NCBI GenBank assembly: GCA_009380095.1 | Contig: WHSL01000036.1 | Coordinates: 1-35,493, forward strand | Direction: 5' to 3' | Origin: Streptosporangiales bacterium | GTDB lineage: Bacteria > Actinomycetota > Actinomycetes > Streptosporangiales > Streptosporangiaceae | Length of the DNA: 35,493 bases | Part shown: piece after piece, positions 1 through 7,539 of the stretch | Layout: each line of letters starts with the position of its first letter | How positions within the stretch are numbered: position 1 is the first letter of the stretch | The notes under the pieces: generated by a model | Told to the model about the DNA's origin: nothing | The model's input: only the letters and a program-made list of their open reading frames with translations | Databases searched by the model: none | Made by a program: the position numbers and the translations under genes

Positions 1-240
1 GCGGTGGCGCTGGTGTACGTGGTCGCGACCGTCGCCATGGCGTTCACCGCGTACTCGTACGCGGAGATGTCCCGCGTGATCCCCAGGGCGGGCTCGGTGT
101 TCGCGTACGCGCGCAGTGGTCTCGGCCGCCCCGCCGGCTTCCTCGCCGGCTGGCTGGCCATGCTCGACTACCTGCTGATCCCGAGCGTGGCGTACCTGTT
201 CTCCGGCATCGCCATGCACTCGCTGGTGCCGGCCGTGCCC
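1..240 (+). pseudogene. APC-family amino acid permease fragment
   Basis: The open frame at the left edge encodes about 80 residues typical of the second and third membrane helices of APC-superfamily amino acid permeases. It contains an EMSRVIPRAGSVFAYAR loop, then GFLAGW and a MLDYLLIPSVAYLFSG helix. The gene enters from outside the window, so its start is not visible. After nt 240 the reading frame continues into methyltransferase sequence, so at least eight further expected helices are missing. The permease is therefore truncated and cannot be functional as read. A genomic deletion or an assembly join could both explain this. Family assignment is by pattern recognition. Confidence 0.6.
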
Positions 241-640
241 GACCTCTCCCTGGCCATGGTCGACCACGCCCGGCGGGCCAACCCGGCGCTGCGGTTCGAC
301 GAGGCGCGGATGGAGGCCCTGCCGGTCGAGGACGGCGCGCTCGGCGGCGTGCTGGCCCACTACTCGATGATCCACACGCCTCCCGGCGAACTACCCGCGC
401 TGCTCGCCGAGCAGGTGCGCGTCCTGGCACCAGGGGGCCTGCTCCTGGTCTCGTTCTTCGGAACCGACGGACCCGAGCCGGTCCGCTTCGACCACAAGGT
501 GGCGCCCGCCTACAGCTGGCCGGCGGACCGGTTCGCCGAGCTGCTGACCGGGGCCGGGCTCGACACGTTCGCCCGGATGCTCCACGACCCGGCCTCTGAA
601 CGGGGCTTCCTCGACGCCCACCTGCTGGCCCGCCTCCCCT
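241..640 (+). pseudogene. Class I SAM methyltransferase fragment
   Basis: In frame with the preceding permease fragment, this stretch matches the middle and end of a small SAM-dependent methyltransferase. DLSLAMVDHARR is the acidic loop after strand 2. HTPPGELPALLAEQVRVLAPGG holds the strand-5 region, and a DHKVAPAY segment and a C-terminal HLLARLP follow. The N-terminal 50 or so residues with the glycine-rich SAM-binding motif I are absent. No stop follows the expected end near 640; the frame stays open far into the antisense of the next genes. The fragment thus lacks both a proper start and a proper stop, which suggests decay or a chimeric join. Substrate unknown. Confidence 0.55.
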
Positions 641-678
641 GGAGCGTGCCCCTGGGGCGGGCGGCCACGGGACGGTCC

Positions 679-1173
679 CTAACCGTGGGGGACGGCCGCG
701 GAGGGCTGGTCGGCTTCGAGGTAGTGGCGGTAGCCCTGCGCGCAGGTCTCGAAGCCGAGCGCCGCGTAGAACGTGTGCGCCTCCGCCCGGTCCTGGTGGG
801 AGAGCAGCTGCACCTTGTAGCAGCCGGCCTCCTGGGCACGGCTCAGCGCTTCCTGGACGAGCGCGCGGCCGATGCCGCGGCGGCGGTGCGCCGGGGCGAC
901 GACGACGTTCTCCACGATCGCCCAGGAGCGGGCGGCGTGCGTCAGGTTGGGCACGACGAGCAGGTCGAGCGTGCCGATCAGCTCGCCGCGGCGCTCCGCC
1001 ACCAGCAGGGTGCGGTCGGGGTCGGACTCGATCCGCGTCCAGGCCCGTACCGAGGCGGACGACATGCGGGCGCTCTGCGCCTCCGGGTCGTCGTCGCTCA
1101 GCAGGGCCAGCAGCCGCAGCAGGGCGCCGAGGTCGGAACGGATGGCGGCACGGATGGTCATCGGTTCGGGCAT
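679..1173 (-). CDS. GNAT-family N-acetyltransferase
   Basis: A 164-aa single-domain GNAT acetyltransferase, predicted to move an acetyl group from acetyl-CoA to an amine. The acetyl-CoA pyrophosphate loop is visible as RRRGIGRA around residues 97-104 after ENVVVAP, and the C-terminal HTFYAALGFE element is the usual helix-strand end of the fold. The ATG at 1173 (MPEP) is preferred, but the ATG at 1161 (MTIR) is equally possible, since neither has a clear ribosome binding site. A GATAAT hexamer lies 9 nt upstream of 1173, so the message may be nearly leaderless. The gene ends against the methyltransferase fragment and follows the terminator-like hairpin of the DivIVA-type gene. The acceptor substrate cannot be predicted. 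Confidence 0.85.
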   Translation of the reverse strand: MPEPMTIRAAIRSDLGALLRLLALLSDDDPEAQSARMSSASVRAWTRIESDPDRTLLVAERRGELIGTLDLLVVPNLTHAARSWAIVENVVVAPAHRRRGIGRALVQEALSRAQEAGCYKVQLLSHQDRAEAHTFYAALGFETCAQGYRHYLEADQPSAAVPHG

Positions 1174-1182
1174 CGCCGACCC

Positions 1183-1188
1183 ATTATC
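1183..1188 (-). promoter_or_regulatory. Candidate -10 element of the GNAT gene
   Basis: GATAAT on the minus strand, one mismatch from TATAAT, ends 9 nt before the ATG at 1173. No good -35 hexamer is seen 16-18 nt further upstream. Confidence 0.35.
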
Positions 1189-1207
1189 GTCCAGCCGGAC
1201 ACCCACC

Positions 1208-1232
1208 GGGACCCCGCCCGAAGGCGGGGCCC
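1208..1232 (-). terminator. Terminator-like hairpin after the DivIVA-type gene
   Basis: CCCCGCC-CGAA-GGCGGGG forms a 7-bp all-GC stem with a tetraloop, extendable by three outer G:C pairs past a bulged A. It lies about 40 nt beyond the stop of the DivIVA-type gene and upstream of the GNAT start. No U-tract follows, as is common in actinobacteria. Confidence 0.45.
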
Positions 1233-1272
1233 ACTCCACCATCACCGGCCATCCGGCCGCCAACCAGGTCGC

Positions 1273-2298
1273 CTACTCGCGGATGACGCGGACGCCTTCC
1301 ACGAACTCCTCGTCGGGCTGCCCGTCCTGGCCGTTCGGGACGCGCAGTGCCTTGGTCTCGGACGGGTCGTCGGTCTCGGCGGCGTCCGCCGGGACGTCGG
1401 TCTCCTCCGCGTACGCGTAGTCGTGGTCCGCCTCTTCGCGCGCCGCGTCGTCGTCGTCCTCATCGTGCACGGTCACGTCGCGGGCCGCCCCCTCGTCGGC
1501 GGCAGGCTCGGGACGCACCGGCTCCAGCCGGCCCGGGGCCGGGGCGACCGGCTCGGCGTGCACCAGCTCCGGCTCCGGCTCGGGACGCGCGGGACGCGGC
1601 GGCCGGCCTTCGCTCTCCTGGGCGTCCGTGGTGGGCGCCTGGGTGGCGTCGAGCGGCCCGGCCGCGGCGTCACGGCGGAGCAGCTCGGCCAGCGTGGTCG
1701 AGATCTCCGTCATCCGGCGGATGGCCTCGCCGTGCGTGGAGGTCAGCGTGTCCAGCCGGCGGTCGGCGTGCTCGTTGATCGCCGCGGCACGGCTCTCGGC
1801 CTCGGACAGCGCGCGGTGCGCCCGCTGCTCGGAGTCCGAACGCAGCCGCTCGGCCTCCTCCTTGGAGGAGGTGATCATCTGCTGCGCCTGCTCGCGCGCG
1901 GCGGTGACGACACGTTCGGCGTGCTCGCGGGCCTCGGCCAGCGACTTCTCGAGGTCGGCCTCGGACTTCTTGCGGGTCTCCTCGATCTCGCCCTCGACGA
2001 CGGCCTTCTTGGCCTCCGCCTCCTCCTCGGCGAGCTTGAGGATCTGCGCGAGACGGTCGCTCAGCTCCTCGTGCTGCGGCTTGGTGGTGGCGGCCTCGCG
2101 GGCGGCGGTCAGCTCGCGCCGGGTCTGCTCGACGTCGTCGAGCGCGCGCGCCAGCCGCTCCTGCAGATCGCGGATCTGGTTGCGGCTGCGCGCCACGAAG
2201 TCATCGACCTGGCGCTTCTCGTAACCGCGACGCACCACATCGAAGGAGTCGTCGCGGAGCAGGTTCGGCAGGATCTCAGTGTGGTGTTGTTCGTTCAT
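1273..2298 (-). CDS. DivIVA-domain coiled-coil protein
   Basis: A 341-aa cytoplasmic protein. The N-terminal 45 residues resemble the DivIVA membrane-targeting domain (FDVVRRGYEKRQVDDFV, residues 19-35). Residues about 36-215 are a long coiled coil dense in Glu, Ala, Arg and Lys with heptad spacing. Residues about 215-341 form an acidic, Pro-rich disordered tail (several Asp runs). DivIVA-like proteins in actinobacteria mark growing poles or septa and scaffold wall synthesis; here the role is inferred from architecture only. The protein differs from classic DivIVA/Wag31 in having the long acidic tail and no dcw-cluster neighbours. It stands alone, with a hairpin downstream. The ATG at 2298 is the first start in frame with the domain. 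Confidence 0.8.
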   Translation of the reverse strand: MNEQHHTEILPNLLRDDSFDVVRRGYEKRQVDDFVARSRNQIRDLQERLARALDDVEQTRRELTAAREAATTKPQHEELSDRLAQILKLAEEEAEAKKAVVEGEIEETRKKSEADLEKSLAEAREHAERVVTAAREQAQQMITSSKEEAERLRSDSEQRAHRALSEAESRAAAINEHADRRLDTLTSTHGEAIRRMTEISTTLAELLRRDAAAGPLDATQAPTTDAQESEGRPPRPARPEPEPELVHAEPVAPAPGRLEPVRPEPAADEGAARDVTVHDEDDDDAAREEADHDYAYAEETDVPADAAETDDPSETKALRVPNGQDGQPDEEFVEGVRVIRE

Positions 2299-2657
2299 GG
2301 CCCATCATCACGTGGTCGGCGGCGTATGACTCGGAGTTACCGAAGCAAGCGCGGGATTAGCGAAGCAAGCACGGTGAAACGACTCTTGTCGCATCCGCAA
2401 CGTTGCGCAACCGAAACGCAGCAGCTAGGTGCCTATTTCACGATGTTCCCCCGGCAGGGACCTGCCCGGCGTCCGCGCCGGTAATCCGTGATCAAGGCCG
2501 CTACCTGCGTGGCGGCGTACGCTCCGCCCCTTTCGGGGGAATACGTCCTGGTTGCCCGATCCGTTCCCGTCGGCGGCCCGGACCCCCGCATGTGTCCGCG
2601 TGCCCGGGAGATCACACTGGGAGATCGACAGGGAACGGTGCGGACGGAAGGAATCCT
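2299..2657. other. Intergenic region with repeats and palindromes
   Basis: This divergent control region lies between the DivIVA-type gene (minus) and the carbonic anhydrase gene (plus). It holds two exact copies of CGAAGCAAGC at 2341-2350 and 2361-2370 (20-bp period), a 12-bp perfect palindrome CGCAACGTTGCG at 2396-2407, a GGCAGG/CCTGCC inverted repeat near 2453-2468 and a CCCC-TTTC-GGGG hairpin near 2527-2538. No convincing gene was found here. Confidence 0.5.
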
Positions 2658-3203
2658 ATGACCCAGCGGAGTCGGTTCCCAGGTGCGTGGGTGGGTGCCA
2701 TCGAACAGGGCGCCCCCGAGATCCATCCCGAGGCCTGGGTCGCACCGGGCGCGGTCGTGGTGGGGCGCGTACGGCTCGGGCGTGCCTCGAACGTCTGGTA
2801 CGGCAGCGTGCTGCGCGCCGAGGGCGACGTGATCGACATCGGTGAGATGTGCAACCTGCAGGACCAGGCCTGCCTGCACGTGGACCCCGGGTTCCCGGTG
2901 GTGCTGGAGGACCGGGTGAGCCTTGGGCACCGGGCGATGGTGCACGGCGCGCACGTGGAGACCGGTGCGCTCATCGGCATCGGCGCGATCGTGCTGAACG
3001 GCTCGCGGGTCGGCGCGGGCTCGCTGATCGCCGCCGGCGCCGTGGTCACCCCGGGCACGAAGGTGCCGGCGGGCGTGCTCGTCGCCGGCGTGCCGGGCAA
3101 GGTCGTACGGGAGCTGACCGACCGCGACCGCCAGTCCTTCGCCAACACGCCGGAGAACTACGCCGCCCGCATCGCCACGCATCGGGCCGCCGACTGGGAG
3201 TGA
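2658..3203 (+). CDS. Gamma-class carbonic anhydrase family protein
   Basis: A 181-aa left-handed beta-helix protein built from hexapeptide repeats. The three metal-binding histidines of the gamma carbonic anhydrase family are present: His74 in LHVDP, and His91 and His96 in LGHRAMVHGA. NLQD (66-69) matches the conserved Asn/Gln segment. The expected reaction is reversible CO2 hydration, as a trimer with Zn or Fe at subunit interfaces. Many members of this family (YrdA/PaaY/CaiE type) have weak or unproven activity, so the exact role is uncertain. The ATG at 2658 has a good GGAAGGA ribosome binding site 6 nt upstream; the frame is open further upstream but without matching sequence. A run of 12-bp tandem repeats begins just after the stop. 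Confidence 0.9.
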   Translation: MTQRSRFPGAWVGAIEQGAPEIHPEAWVAPGAVVVGRVRLGRASNVWYGSVLRAEGDVIDIGEMCNLQDQACLHVDPGFPVVLEDRVSLGHRAMVHGAHVETGALIGIGAIVLNGSRVGAGSLIAAGAVVTPGTKVPAGVLVAGVPGKVVRELTDRDRQSFANTPENYAARIATHRAADWE

Positions 3204-3206
3204 CCC

Positions 3207-3290
3207 GCCGGGCCGTGAGCCGGACCGCGCGCCGGACCGCGCGCCGGGTAGTGAGCCGGGTAGTGAGCCGGGTAGCGAGCCGGGCCGAGG
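3207..3290. repeat. Seven 12-bp tandem repeats
   Basis: Seven consecutive 12-bp units start with GCCGG: GCCGGGCCGTGA, GCCGGACCGCGC twice, GCCGGGTAGTGA twice, GCCGGGTAGCGA and GCCGGGCCGAGG. The array begins 4 nt after the carbonic anhydrase stop and contains in-frame stops on the plus strand, so it is not coding there. It looks like a minisatellite formed by slippage. Confidence 0.85.
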
Positions 3291-3461
3291 GCGGCGACTC
3301 TCGGCCCGCTCGGGCCCGGCCATGGCGGCGTCGTCGCCGGTGGGTGGAGGGTCAGTTCCGCGGTTCGGAAAGATGGTCCCGATGGGCCATAGGTCCCCGA
3401 GTCGCCACGCCGTAGCCTGACGGACAGGTGAGGGGTGGCTCGGTAGATGGAGGTGGGCGCG

Positions 3462-3614
3462 ATGAACGGCCGGCTCGACACGCGCCTTCACGATCGCGTC
3501 GCGCTTGACGAGATCGAGCTCTACGCCGAGGTTCTGAGCGCCGTCGCCTCCGCCGATCGCCCGCTCACCTCCGACGAGTTGGACCAGGTTCTCGGCCTCT
3601 CCGACGACGAGTGA
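3462..3614 (+). CDS. Small conserved-looking protein, 50 aa
   Basis: A short frame encodes 50 residues with strong coding character (GC-rich third positions). GGAGGTG sits 6 nt before the ATG at 3462; an in-frame ATG at 3447 lacks such a site. The protein is acidic and probably all-helical. ALDEIELYAEVLSAVASADR forms one amphipathic helix, then PLTSDELDQVLGL looks like a second helix-turn element resembling a piece of a winged-helix fold. No membrane segment or cysteine is seen. I recall similar short hypothetical proteins in actinomycetes but know no function. It stands between the carbonic anhydrase and the DUF47-PitA pair, followed by a weak GTGCC/GGCAC hairpin (3639-3653). Confidence 0.7.
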   Translation: MNGRLDTRLHDRVALDEIELYAEVLSAVASADRPLTSDELDQVLGLSDDE

Positions 3615-4089
3615 GCCCGAGACCGGCCCGCTCGCTCTGTGCCTAGGCGGCACCCTCGCCGTGGCCCGTGATATCCACCCCCTCATGTTCGGCCCGCCTG
3701 GATGGGTCAGGAGGGACTAGTCCCACCACCTCGCCCTCGCTGACCCGAGTGCCAGAGGTACGGCGGGGACGCGGGAGGCCCGGCCGACGGTGGCGCCGAT
3801 CGCTTTGTCCGGTGTGTGATTTATGTCGCGCTGCGGGTATTGGCGAATGTCGCCATGATTAATCGGTTTCGTATCCGCTGCGCGCTGCTTGACCTGCGTA
3901 AAGCCCGAATCGGCTGTAGGGGCGAAAGATCCGTTCGCGTGTCGGGGGTGTCACAGGCCGCGAACGGGGCGACCATGGACCCATGGCAGGGGTGTCAATG
4001 GACACGGCAGGACGTCACCGGAAGTTCGCTTTCCTCCCGCTTGGCCTTACGATCCTCTGCGGACTGTTCCCGCACTTCAGGAGAGTGAC
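3615..4089. other. Intergenic region upstream of the DUF47-pitA pair
   Basis: No gene is seen in this 475-bp stretch, which is locally less GC-rich around 3815-3900. It has three short perfect inverted repeats that could be regulator sites: GGGACTAGTCCC (3713-3724), TGGCGA-ATG-TCGCCA (3841-3855) and GTGTC-AATG-GACAC (3992-4005). A TACGAT at 4049-4054 could be a -10 element for the downstream genes. No clear GTTCACC-type PHO repeats are present. Confidence 0.45.
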
Positions 4090-4707
4090 GTGCGACTTCG
4101 CCTGACGCCGCGTGAGGACAGCTATTACGAGTTGTTCGCCGACTCGGCGAACAATCTTGTGACCGCCGCCCGGCTGCTGGTAGAGCAAATCAGCGACGGT
4201 GCCGACCGTGAAGGCATCGCCGAGAAGATGCGCGCCTGCGAGCACGCCGGTGACGAGCGGACTCATGCGATCATGCGGCGGCTCAACGAAAGCTTCATCA
4301 CGCCATTCGACCGGGAGGACATCTACCGGCTGGCCTCCACGCTCGACGACGTCATGGACTACATGGAGGCCGCGGCCGATCTCATCGTCCTCTACAAGAT
4401 CGACCAACTCCCCAAGGAAGTCGTCCGCCAGGTCGAGGTGCTGGAGCGCGCCGCCGAGCTGACCGCCGAGGCGATGCCGCGGCTGCGTTCGATGAAGGAC
4501 CTCACCGAGTACTGGATCGAGATCAACCGGCTGGAGAACCAGGCGGACCAGATCTACCGCCGGCTGCTCGCCCACCTGTTCAGCGGGGAGTACGACGCGC
4601 TGACCGTGCTCAAGCTGAAGGAGGTCATCGAACAGCTGGAGATGGCGGCCGACGCGTTCGAGCACGTGGCCAACACGGTCGAGAGCATCGCGGTCAAGGA
4701 GTCCTAA
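4090..4707 (+). CDS. DUF47 (PhoU-like) phosphate transport partner
   Basis: A 205-aa all-helical protein of the DUF47 family, distantly related to PhoU and usually encoded directly before a Pit phosphate transporter. The fold is suggested by repeated helical segments with the family's E-D motifs: YYELFADSANN near the start, CEHAGDERTHAI and FDREDIYRLASTLDDVMDYME in the middle, and NRLENQADQIYRR and EQLEMAADAFEHVANTVE near the end. Such proteins are thought to bind metal and modulate Pit activity from the cytoplasm. The GTG at 4090 is chosen because AGGAGAG lies 5 nt upstream. The stop is 3 nt from the pitA start, so the two genes are surely co-transcribed. Confidence 0.9.
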   Translation: MRLRLTPREDSYYELFADSANNLVTAARLLVEQISDGADREGIAEKMRACEHAGDERTHAIMRRLNESFITPFDREDIYRLASTLDDVMDYMEAAADLIVLYKIDQLPKEVVRQVEVLERAAELTAEAMPRLRSMKDLTEYWIEINRLENQADQIYRRLLAHLFSGEYDALTVLKLKEVIEQLEMAADAFEHVANTVESIAVKES

Positions 4708-4710
4708 GCC

Positions 4711-5709
4711 TTGAACGGTGAGCTGATCGCTCTCATCGGCGTCGTCGGCGTCGCTCTGTTCTTCAACTACACCAACGGCTTCCACGACGCCGCGAACGCC
4801 ATCGCGACGTCCGTGTCCACCCGGGCACTCACCCCCCGCGCCGCGCTGCTGATGGCGGCGGTGATGAACCTCATCGGTTCGTTCCTCGGCGAGGGCGTGG
4901 CGAAGACCGTCGGGGCCGGGATCATCGAGACCCCCAAGGGCATGTACGGCCTGGCGATCGTGTTCGCCGCGCTCATCGGCGCGATCGTCTGGAACCTCGT
5001 CACCTGGTATTTCGGGCTTCCGTCGTCCTCCTCGCACGCCCTCATCGGCGGCATGGTGGGCGCGGCGCTCGCCGCCACCAGCGGGGTCATCTGGTCCGGC
5101 GTGCTCGACAAGGTCGTCATCCCGATGGTGCTGTCGCCGCTGGTCGGCGGCCTGACCGGCTACCTGCTCATGGTGCTCATCCTGTGGCTGTTCCGGCGGG
5201 CACACCCGGGCCGGGTCAGCCGCGGCTTCCGGCTGGCGCAGACCGTCTCGGCGGCCGCTATGGCGCTCGGCCACGGCCTGCAGGACGCGCAGAAGACCAT
5301 GGGCATCGTGGTCCTCGCCCTCGTCACCACCGGCTACCAGCGCACGTACGACGTGCCGGTCTGGGTGGTCGTGATCACCGCGACCGTGCTCTCGCTGGGC
5401 ACGTACGCGGGCGGCTGGCGGATCATGCGCACGCTCGGCCGCCGGGTCATCGAGCTGGACCCGCCGAAGGGCTTCACCGCCGAGGCCACGGCCTCGGCGG
5501 TGCTCTACACGACGGCCTTCGTGTGGCAGGCGCCGATCTCAACGACGCACACGATCACCTCGGCGATCATGGGCGTGGGCGCCACCAAGCGGCTGTCCGC
5601 GGTGCGCTGGGGCGTGGCCGGCAACATCATCATGGCCTGGATCCTGACCATCCCCATGTCCGCCCTCGTCGCCGCCCTCGTCTTCTGGGCCACCGCCATC
5701 TTCCTCTGA
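4711..5709 (+). CDS. pitA: Low-affinity inorganic phosphate transporter (Pit family)
   Basis: A 332-aa integral membrane protein of the PiT family, a proton-coupled symporter for phosphate or metal-phosphate. The duplicated family signatures are present: FNYTNGFHDAANAIATSV (residues 18-35) with GLPSSSSHALIGG in the first half, and GHGLQDAQKTMG with APISTTHTITSAIMG in the second half. About ten hydrophobic helices fit the family. The TTG start at 4711 is supported by AAGGAG 9 nt upstream, which overlaps the end of the DUF47 gene. The gene converges on pstB with 12 nt between stops, so low- and high-affinity phosphate uptake lie tail to tail. Confidence 0.95.
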   Translation: MNGELIALIGVVGVALFFNYTNGFHDAANAIATSVSTRALTPRAALLMAAVMNLIGSFLGEGVAKTVGAGIIETPKGMYGLAIVFAALIGAIVWNLVTWYFGLPSSSSHALIGGMVGAALAATSGVIWSGVLDKVVIPMVLSPLVGGLTGYLLMVLILWLFRRAHPGRVSRGFRLAQTVSAAAMALGHGLQDAQKTMGIVVLALVTTGYQRTYDVPVWVVVITATVLSLGTYAGGWRIMRTLGRRVIELDPPKGFTAEATASAVLYTTAFVWQAPISTTHTITSAIMGVGATKRLSAVRWGVAGNIIMAWILTIPMSALVAALVFWATAIFL

Positions 5710-5721
5710 CCCTCGGAAGGC

Positions 5722-6498
5722 TCAGCCGAAGCGGCCGGTGATGTAGTCCTCGGTGCCCTTCTCGGAGGGGTTGGTGAAGATTTTGTTGGTGTCGTCCATC
5801 TCCACCAGGCGGCCGGGCTCGCCGGCGTCGGTGATGGTGAAGAACGCGGTGACGTCGCTGACCCGGGCCGCCTGCTGCATGTTGTGGGTGACGATGACGA
5901 TCGTGTAGCTCTCCTTGAGCGTGGCGATCAGGTCCTCGATGGCCAGCGTGGAGATCGGGTCGAGCGCCGAGCACGGCTCGTCCATGAGCAGCACCTGCGG
6001 CTGTACGGCGATCGCCCGCGCGATGCAGAGCCGCTGCTGCTGCCCGCCGGACAGCCCGGCCCCGGGCTTGTCCAGCCGGTCCTTGACCTCGTTCCACAGG
6101 TTGGCGCCGGTCAGCGAGCGCTCCACCACGTCGTCGAGCTGGGACCTGCGGGTCCGGCCCAGCAGCCGCAGCCCCGCCGCCACGTTGTCGTAGATGGACA
6201 TCGTGGGGAACGGGTTGGGCCGCTGGAAGACCATGCCGATGGTGCGGCGTACGGCGACCGGGTCGACCTGGGCGCCGTACAGGTCGGTGCCGTCGAGCAT
6301 GACCTTGCCCTCGACCGTGCCGCCCGGGGTGAGCTCGTGCATCCGGTTGAGCGTGCGCAGCAGCGTCGACTTGCCGCACCCCGACGGGCCGATGAACGCG
6401 GTCACCTGGCGTGGCTCGACGGCCATGGAGATGTCGGCGATCGCCCGGGTCCTGCCGTAGAAGGCGTCGAGCCCCGAGATCTCGATCCGCTTGGCCAT
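5722..6498 (-). CDS. pstB: Phosphate ABC transporter ATPase PstB
   Basis: A 258-aa ATP-binding subunit of the high-affinity phosphate importer. Walker A is GPSGCGKST (37-45), the Q-loop lies in VFQRPNPFP, the ABC signature is LSGGQQQR (149-156), Walker B is LLMDEP (170-175) and the switch His is His205 in VTHN. The length and the [14 protein letters not shown] segment are typical of PstB. A strong GAGGAGCA ribosome binding site precedes the ATG. It is the last gene of pstSCAB, 37 nt after pstA, and expression should follow the PHO-box-controlled promoter upstream of pstS. Confidence 0.97.
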   Translation of the reverse strand: MAKRIEISGLDAFYGRTRAIADISMAVEPRQVTAFIGPSGCGKSTLLRTLNRMHELTPGGTVEGKVMLDGTDLYGAQVDPVAVRRTIGMVFQRPNPFPTMSIYDNVAAGLRLLGRTRRSQLDDVVERSLTGANLWNEVKDRLDKPGAGLSGGQQQRLCIARAIAVQPQVLLMDEPCSALDPISTLAIEDLIATLKESYTIVIVTHNMQQAARVSDVTAFFTITDAGEPGRLVEMDDTNKIFTNPSEKGTEDYITGRFG

Positions 6499-6535
6499 TG
6501 CTCCTCTTCCTCTTCCTACGTCCTGGTTCGCGGAC

Positions 6536-7429
6536 TCACCGGCTCGTCGCGGGCCGTCGCCACCAGGCGATCAGCCGCGCGCCGAGGTTGAGCAGCATCA
6601 CGATCAAGATCAGCGTCAGCGCCCCGGTCCAGGCCCGGTCGATCGCCGTGGGGTTGGGCTTGCCCGCCTGGTCGAACACGAACAGCGGGAGGCCCATCTG
6701 GGCGCCGGAGAACGCGCTGTTGTTGATGGAGTCCGTGAAGAACACGGTCAGCATCAGCGGCGCGGTCTCGCCGGCGACCCGCGCCACGGCGAGCATCACG
6801 CCGGTGACGATCCCGGTGAACGCCGTGGGCAGCACGATCTTGACGATCGTCCGCCACTTCGGCACGCCCAGCGCCAGGCTCGCCTCGCGCAGCTCGTTCG
6901 GGACCAGCCGGAGCATCTCCTCCGCGGAGCGCACCACCACCGGCATCATCAGGATGGACAGCGCCAGCGCGCCGGCGAAGCCGGAGAAGCTCATCCCCAG
7001 CCCGAGCACCCAGAAGGCCAGGATGAACAGGCCGGCCACGATGGACGGGATGCCGGTCATCACGTCCACGAAGAAGCTGATGCTGCGCGCGAGCCGCCCG
7101 CCCTCGCCGTACTCCACCAGGTAGATCGCGGTGAGCAGAGCGATCGGGATGGAGATCAGCGCGGCCAGCGCGACCTGCTGGAGCGTGCCGAGGATCGCGT
7201 GGTACGCGCCCCCGTGCGCGTCGAACGGCCCGATGTTGCGCATCGAGTGCGTGAAGAAGTCCAGGTCGAAGCGGGCCAGGCCGTTCTTCACGACCATCCA
7301 CAGGACGGAGACCAGCGGGATGACCGCCAGCCCGAAGGCCGCCCCGACGAGCACCTTGGCCGTCAGGTCCTTGAGCTTGCGGCCGGCCGAGACGTGGGTG
7401 AGCGTGTCGTCCATCGTGCGCGTGCTCAT
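6536..7429 (-). CDS. pstA: Phosphate ABC transporter permease PstA
   Basis: A 297-aa inner-membrane permease with about six helices. The EAA-type cytoplasmic loop that contacts PstB is visible in [18 protein letters not shown]. Other PstA hallmarks are [24 protein letters not shown] and [12 protein letters not shown]. The ATG at 7429 overlaps by 4 nt (ATGA) the end of a 37-aa open frame that fills the space after pstC, which suggests coupled translation. The preceding AGGTGAG is only a moderate ribosome binding site. Confidence 0.96.
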   Translation of the reverse strand: MSTRTMDDTLTHVSAGRKLKDLTAKVLVGAAFGLAVIPLVSVLWMVVKNGLARFDLDFFTHSMRNIGPFDAHGGAYHAILGTLQQVALAALISIPIALLTAIYLVEYGEGGRLARSISFFVDVMTGIPSIVAGLFILAFWVLGLGMSFSGFAGALALSILMMPVVVRSAEEMLRLVPNELREASLALGVPKWRTIVKIVLPTAFTGIVTGVMLAVARVAGETAPLMLTVFFTDSINNSAFSGAQMGLPLFVFDQAGKPNPTAIDRAWTGALTLILIVMLLNLGARLIAWWRRPATSR

Positions 7430-7539
7430 TGGTCGCTCACCTGCCTCACGCGCTCCGCGGCCACCGCGGTAGGCGCGGGGTTCGCATCATTCGGGGGCGG
7501 CGTCCACTCCGCGCGCTGCGTCCGGTTCGCTCCGGTCAT
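7426..7539 (-). CDS. 37-aa open frame coupling pstC to pstA
   Basis: The frame starts with an ATG whose ATGA overlaps the pstC stop and ends with a TGA overlapping the pstA start, so it fills the pstC-pstA gap exactly with 4-nt overlaps at both ends. The predicted peptide is hydrophilic and Pro/Ala/Asn-rich (begins MTGANRTQRAEW, ends ERVRQVSDQ), with no membrane segment. It may be a true small protein, a translational bridge that carries ribosomes to pstA, or a remnant of a longer PstA N-terminus after a frameshift. I do not recognise it. The double overlap is seen directly; translation is inferred. Confidence 0.45.
   Translation of the reverse strand: MTGANRTQRAEWTPPPNDANPAPTAVAAERVRQVSDQ

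Noticed and set aside
4-2484. A single 826-codon plus-strand gene from the left edge
   Set aside because: After about nt 640 it runs antisense through the GNAT and DivIVA-type genes. Only the first 640 nt resemble proteins, and those belong to two different families.
3158-3481. A minus-strand 107-aa frame over the 12-bp repeats
   Set aside because: It overlaps the end of the carbonic anhydrase gene and the start of the 50-aa gene and has no ribosome binding site. Its Pro-Ala-His-Tyr repeats simply reflect the minisatellite.
3615-4089. PHO boxes before the DUF47-pitA pair
   Set aside because: Only isolated GTTCGC-like fragments are present, with no 11-bp direct repeat of GTTCAC cores.
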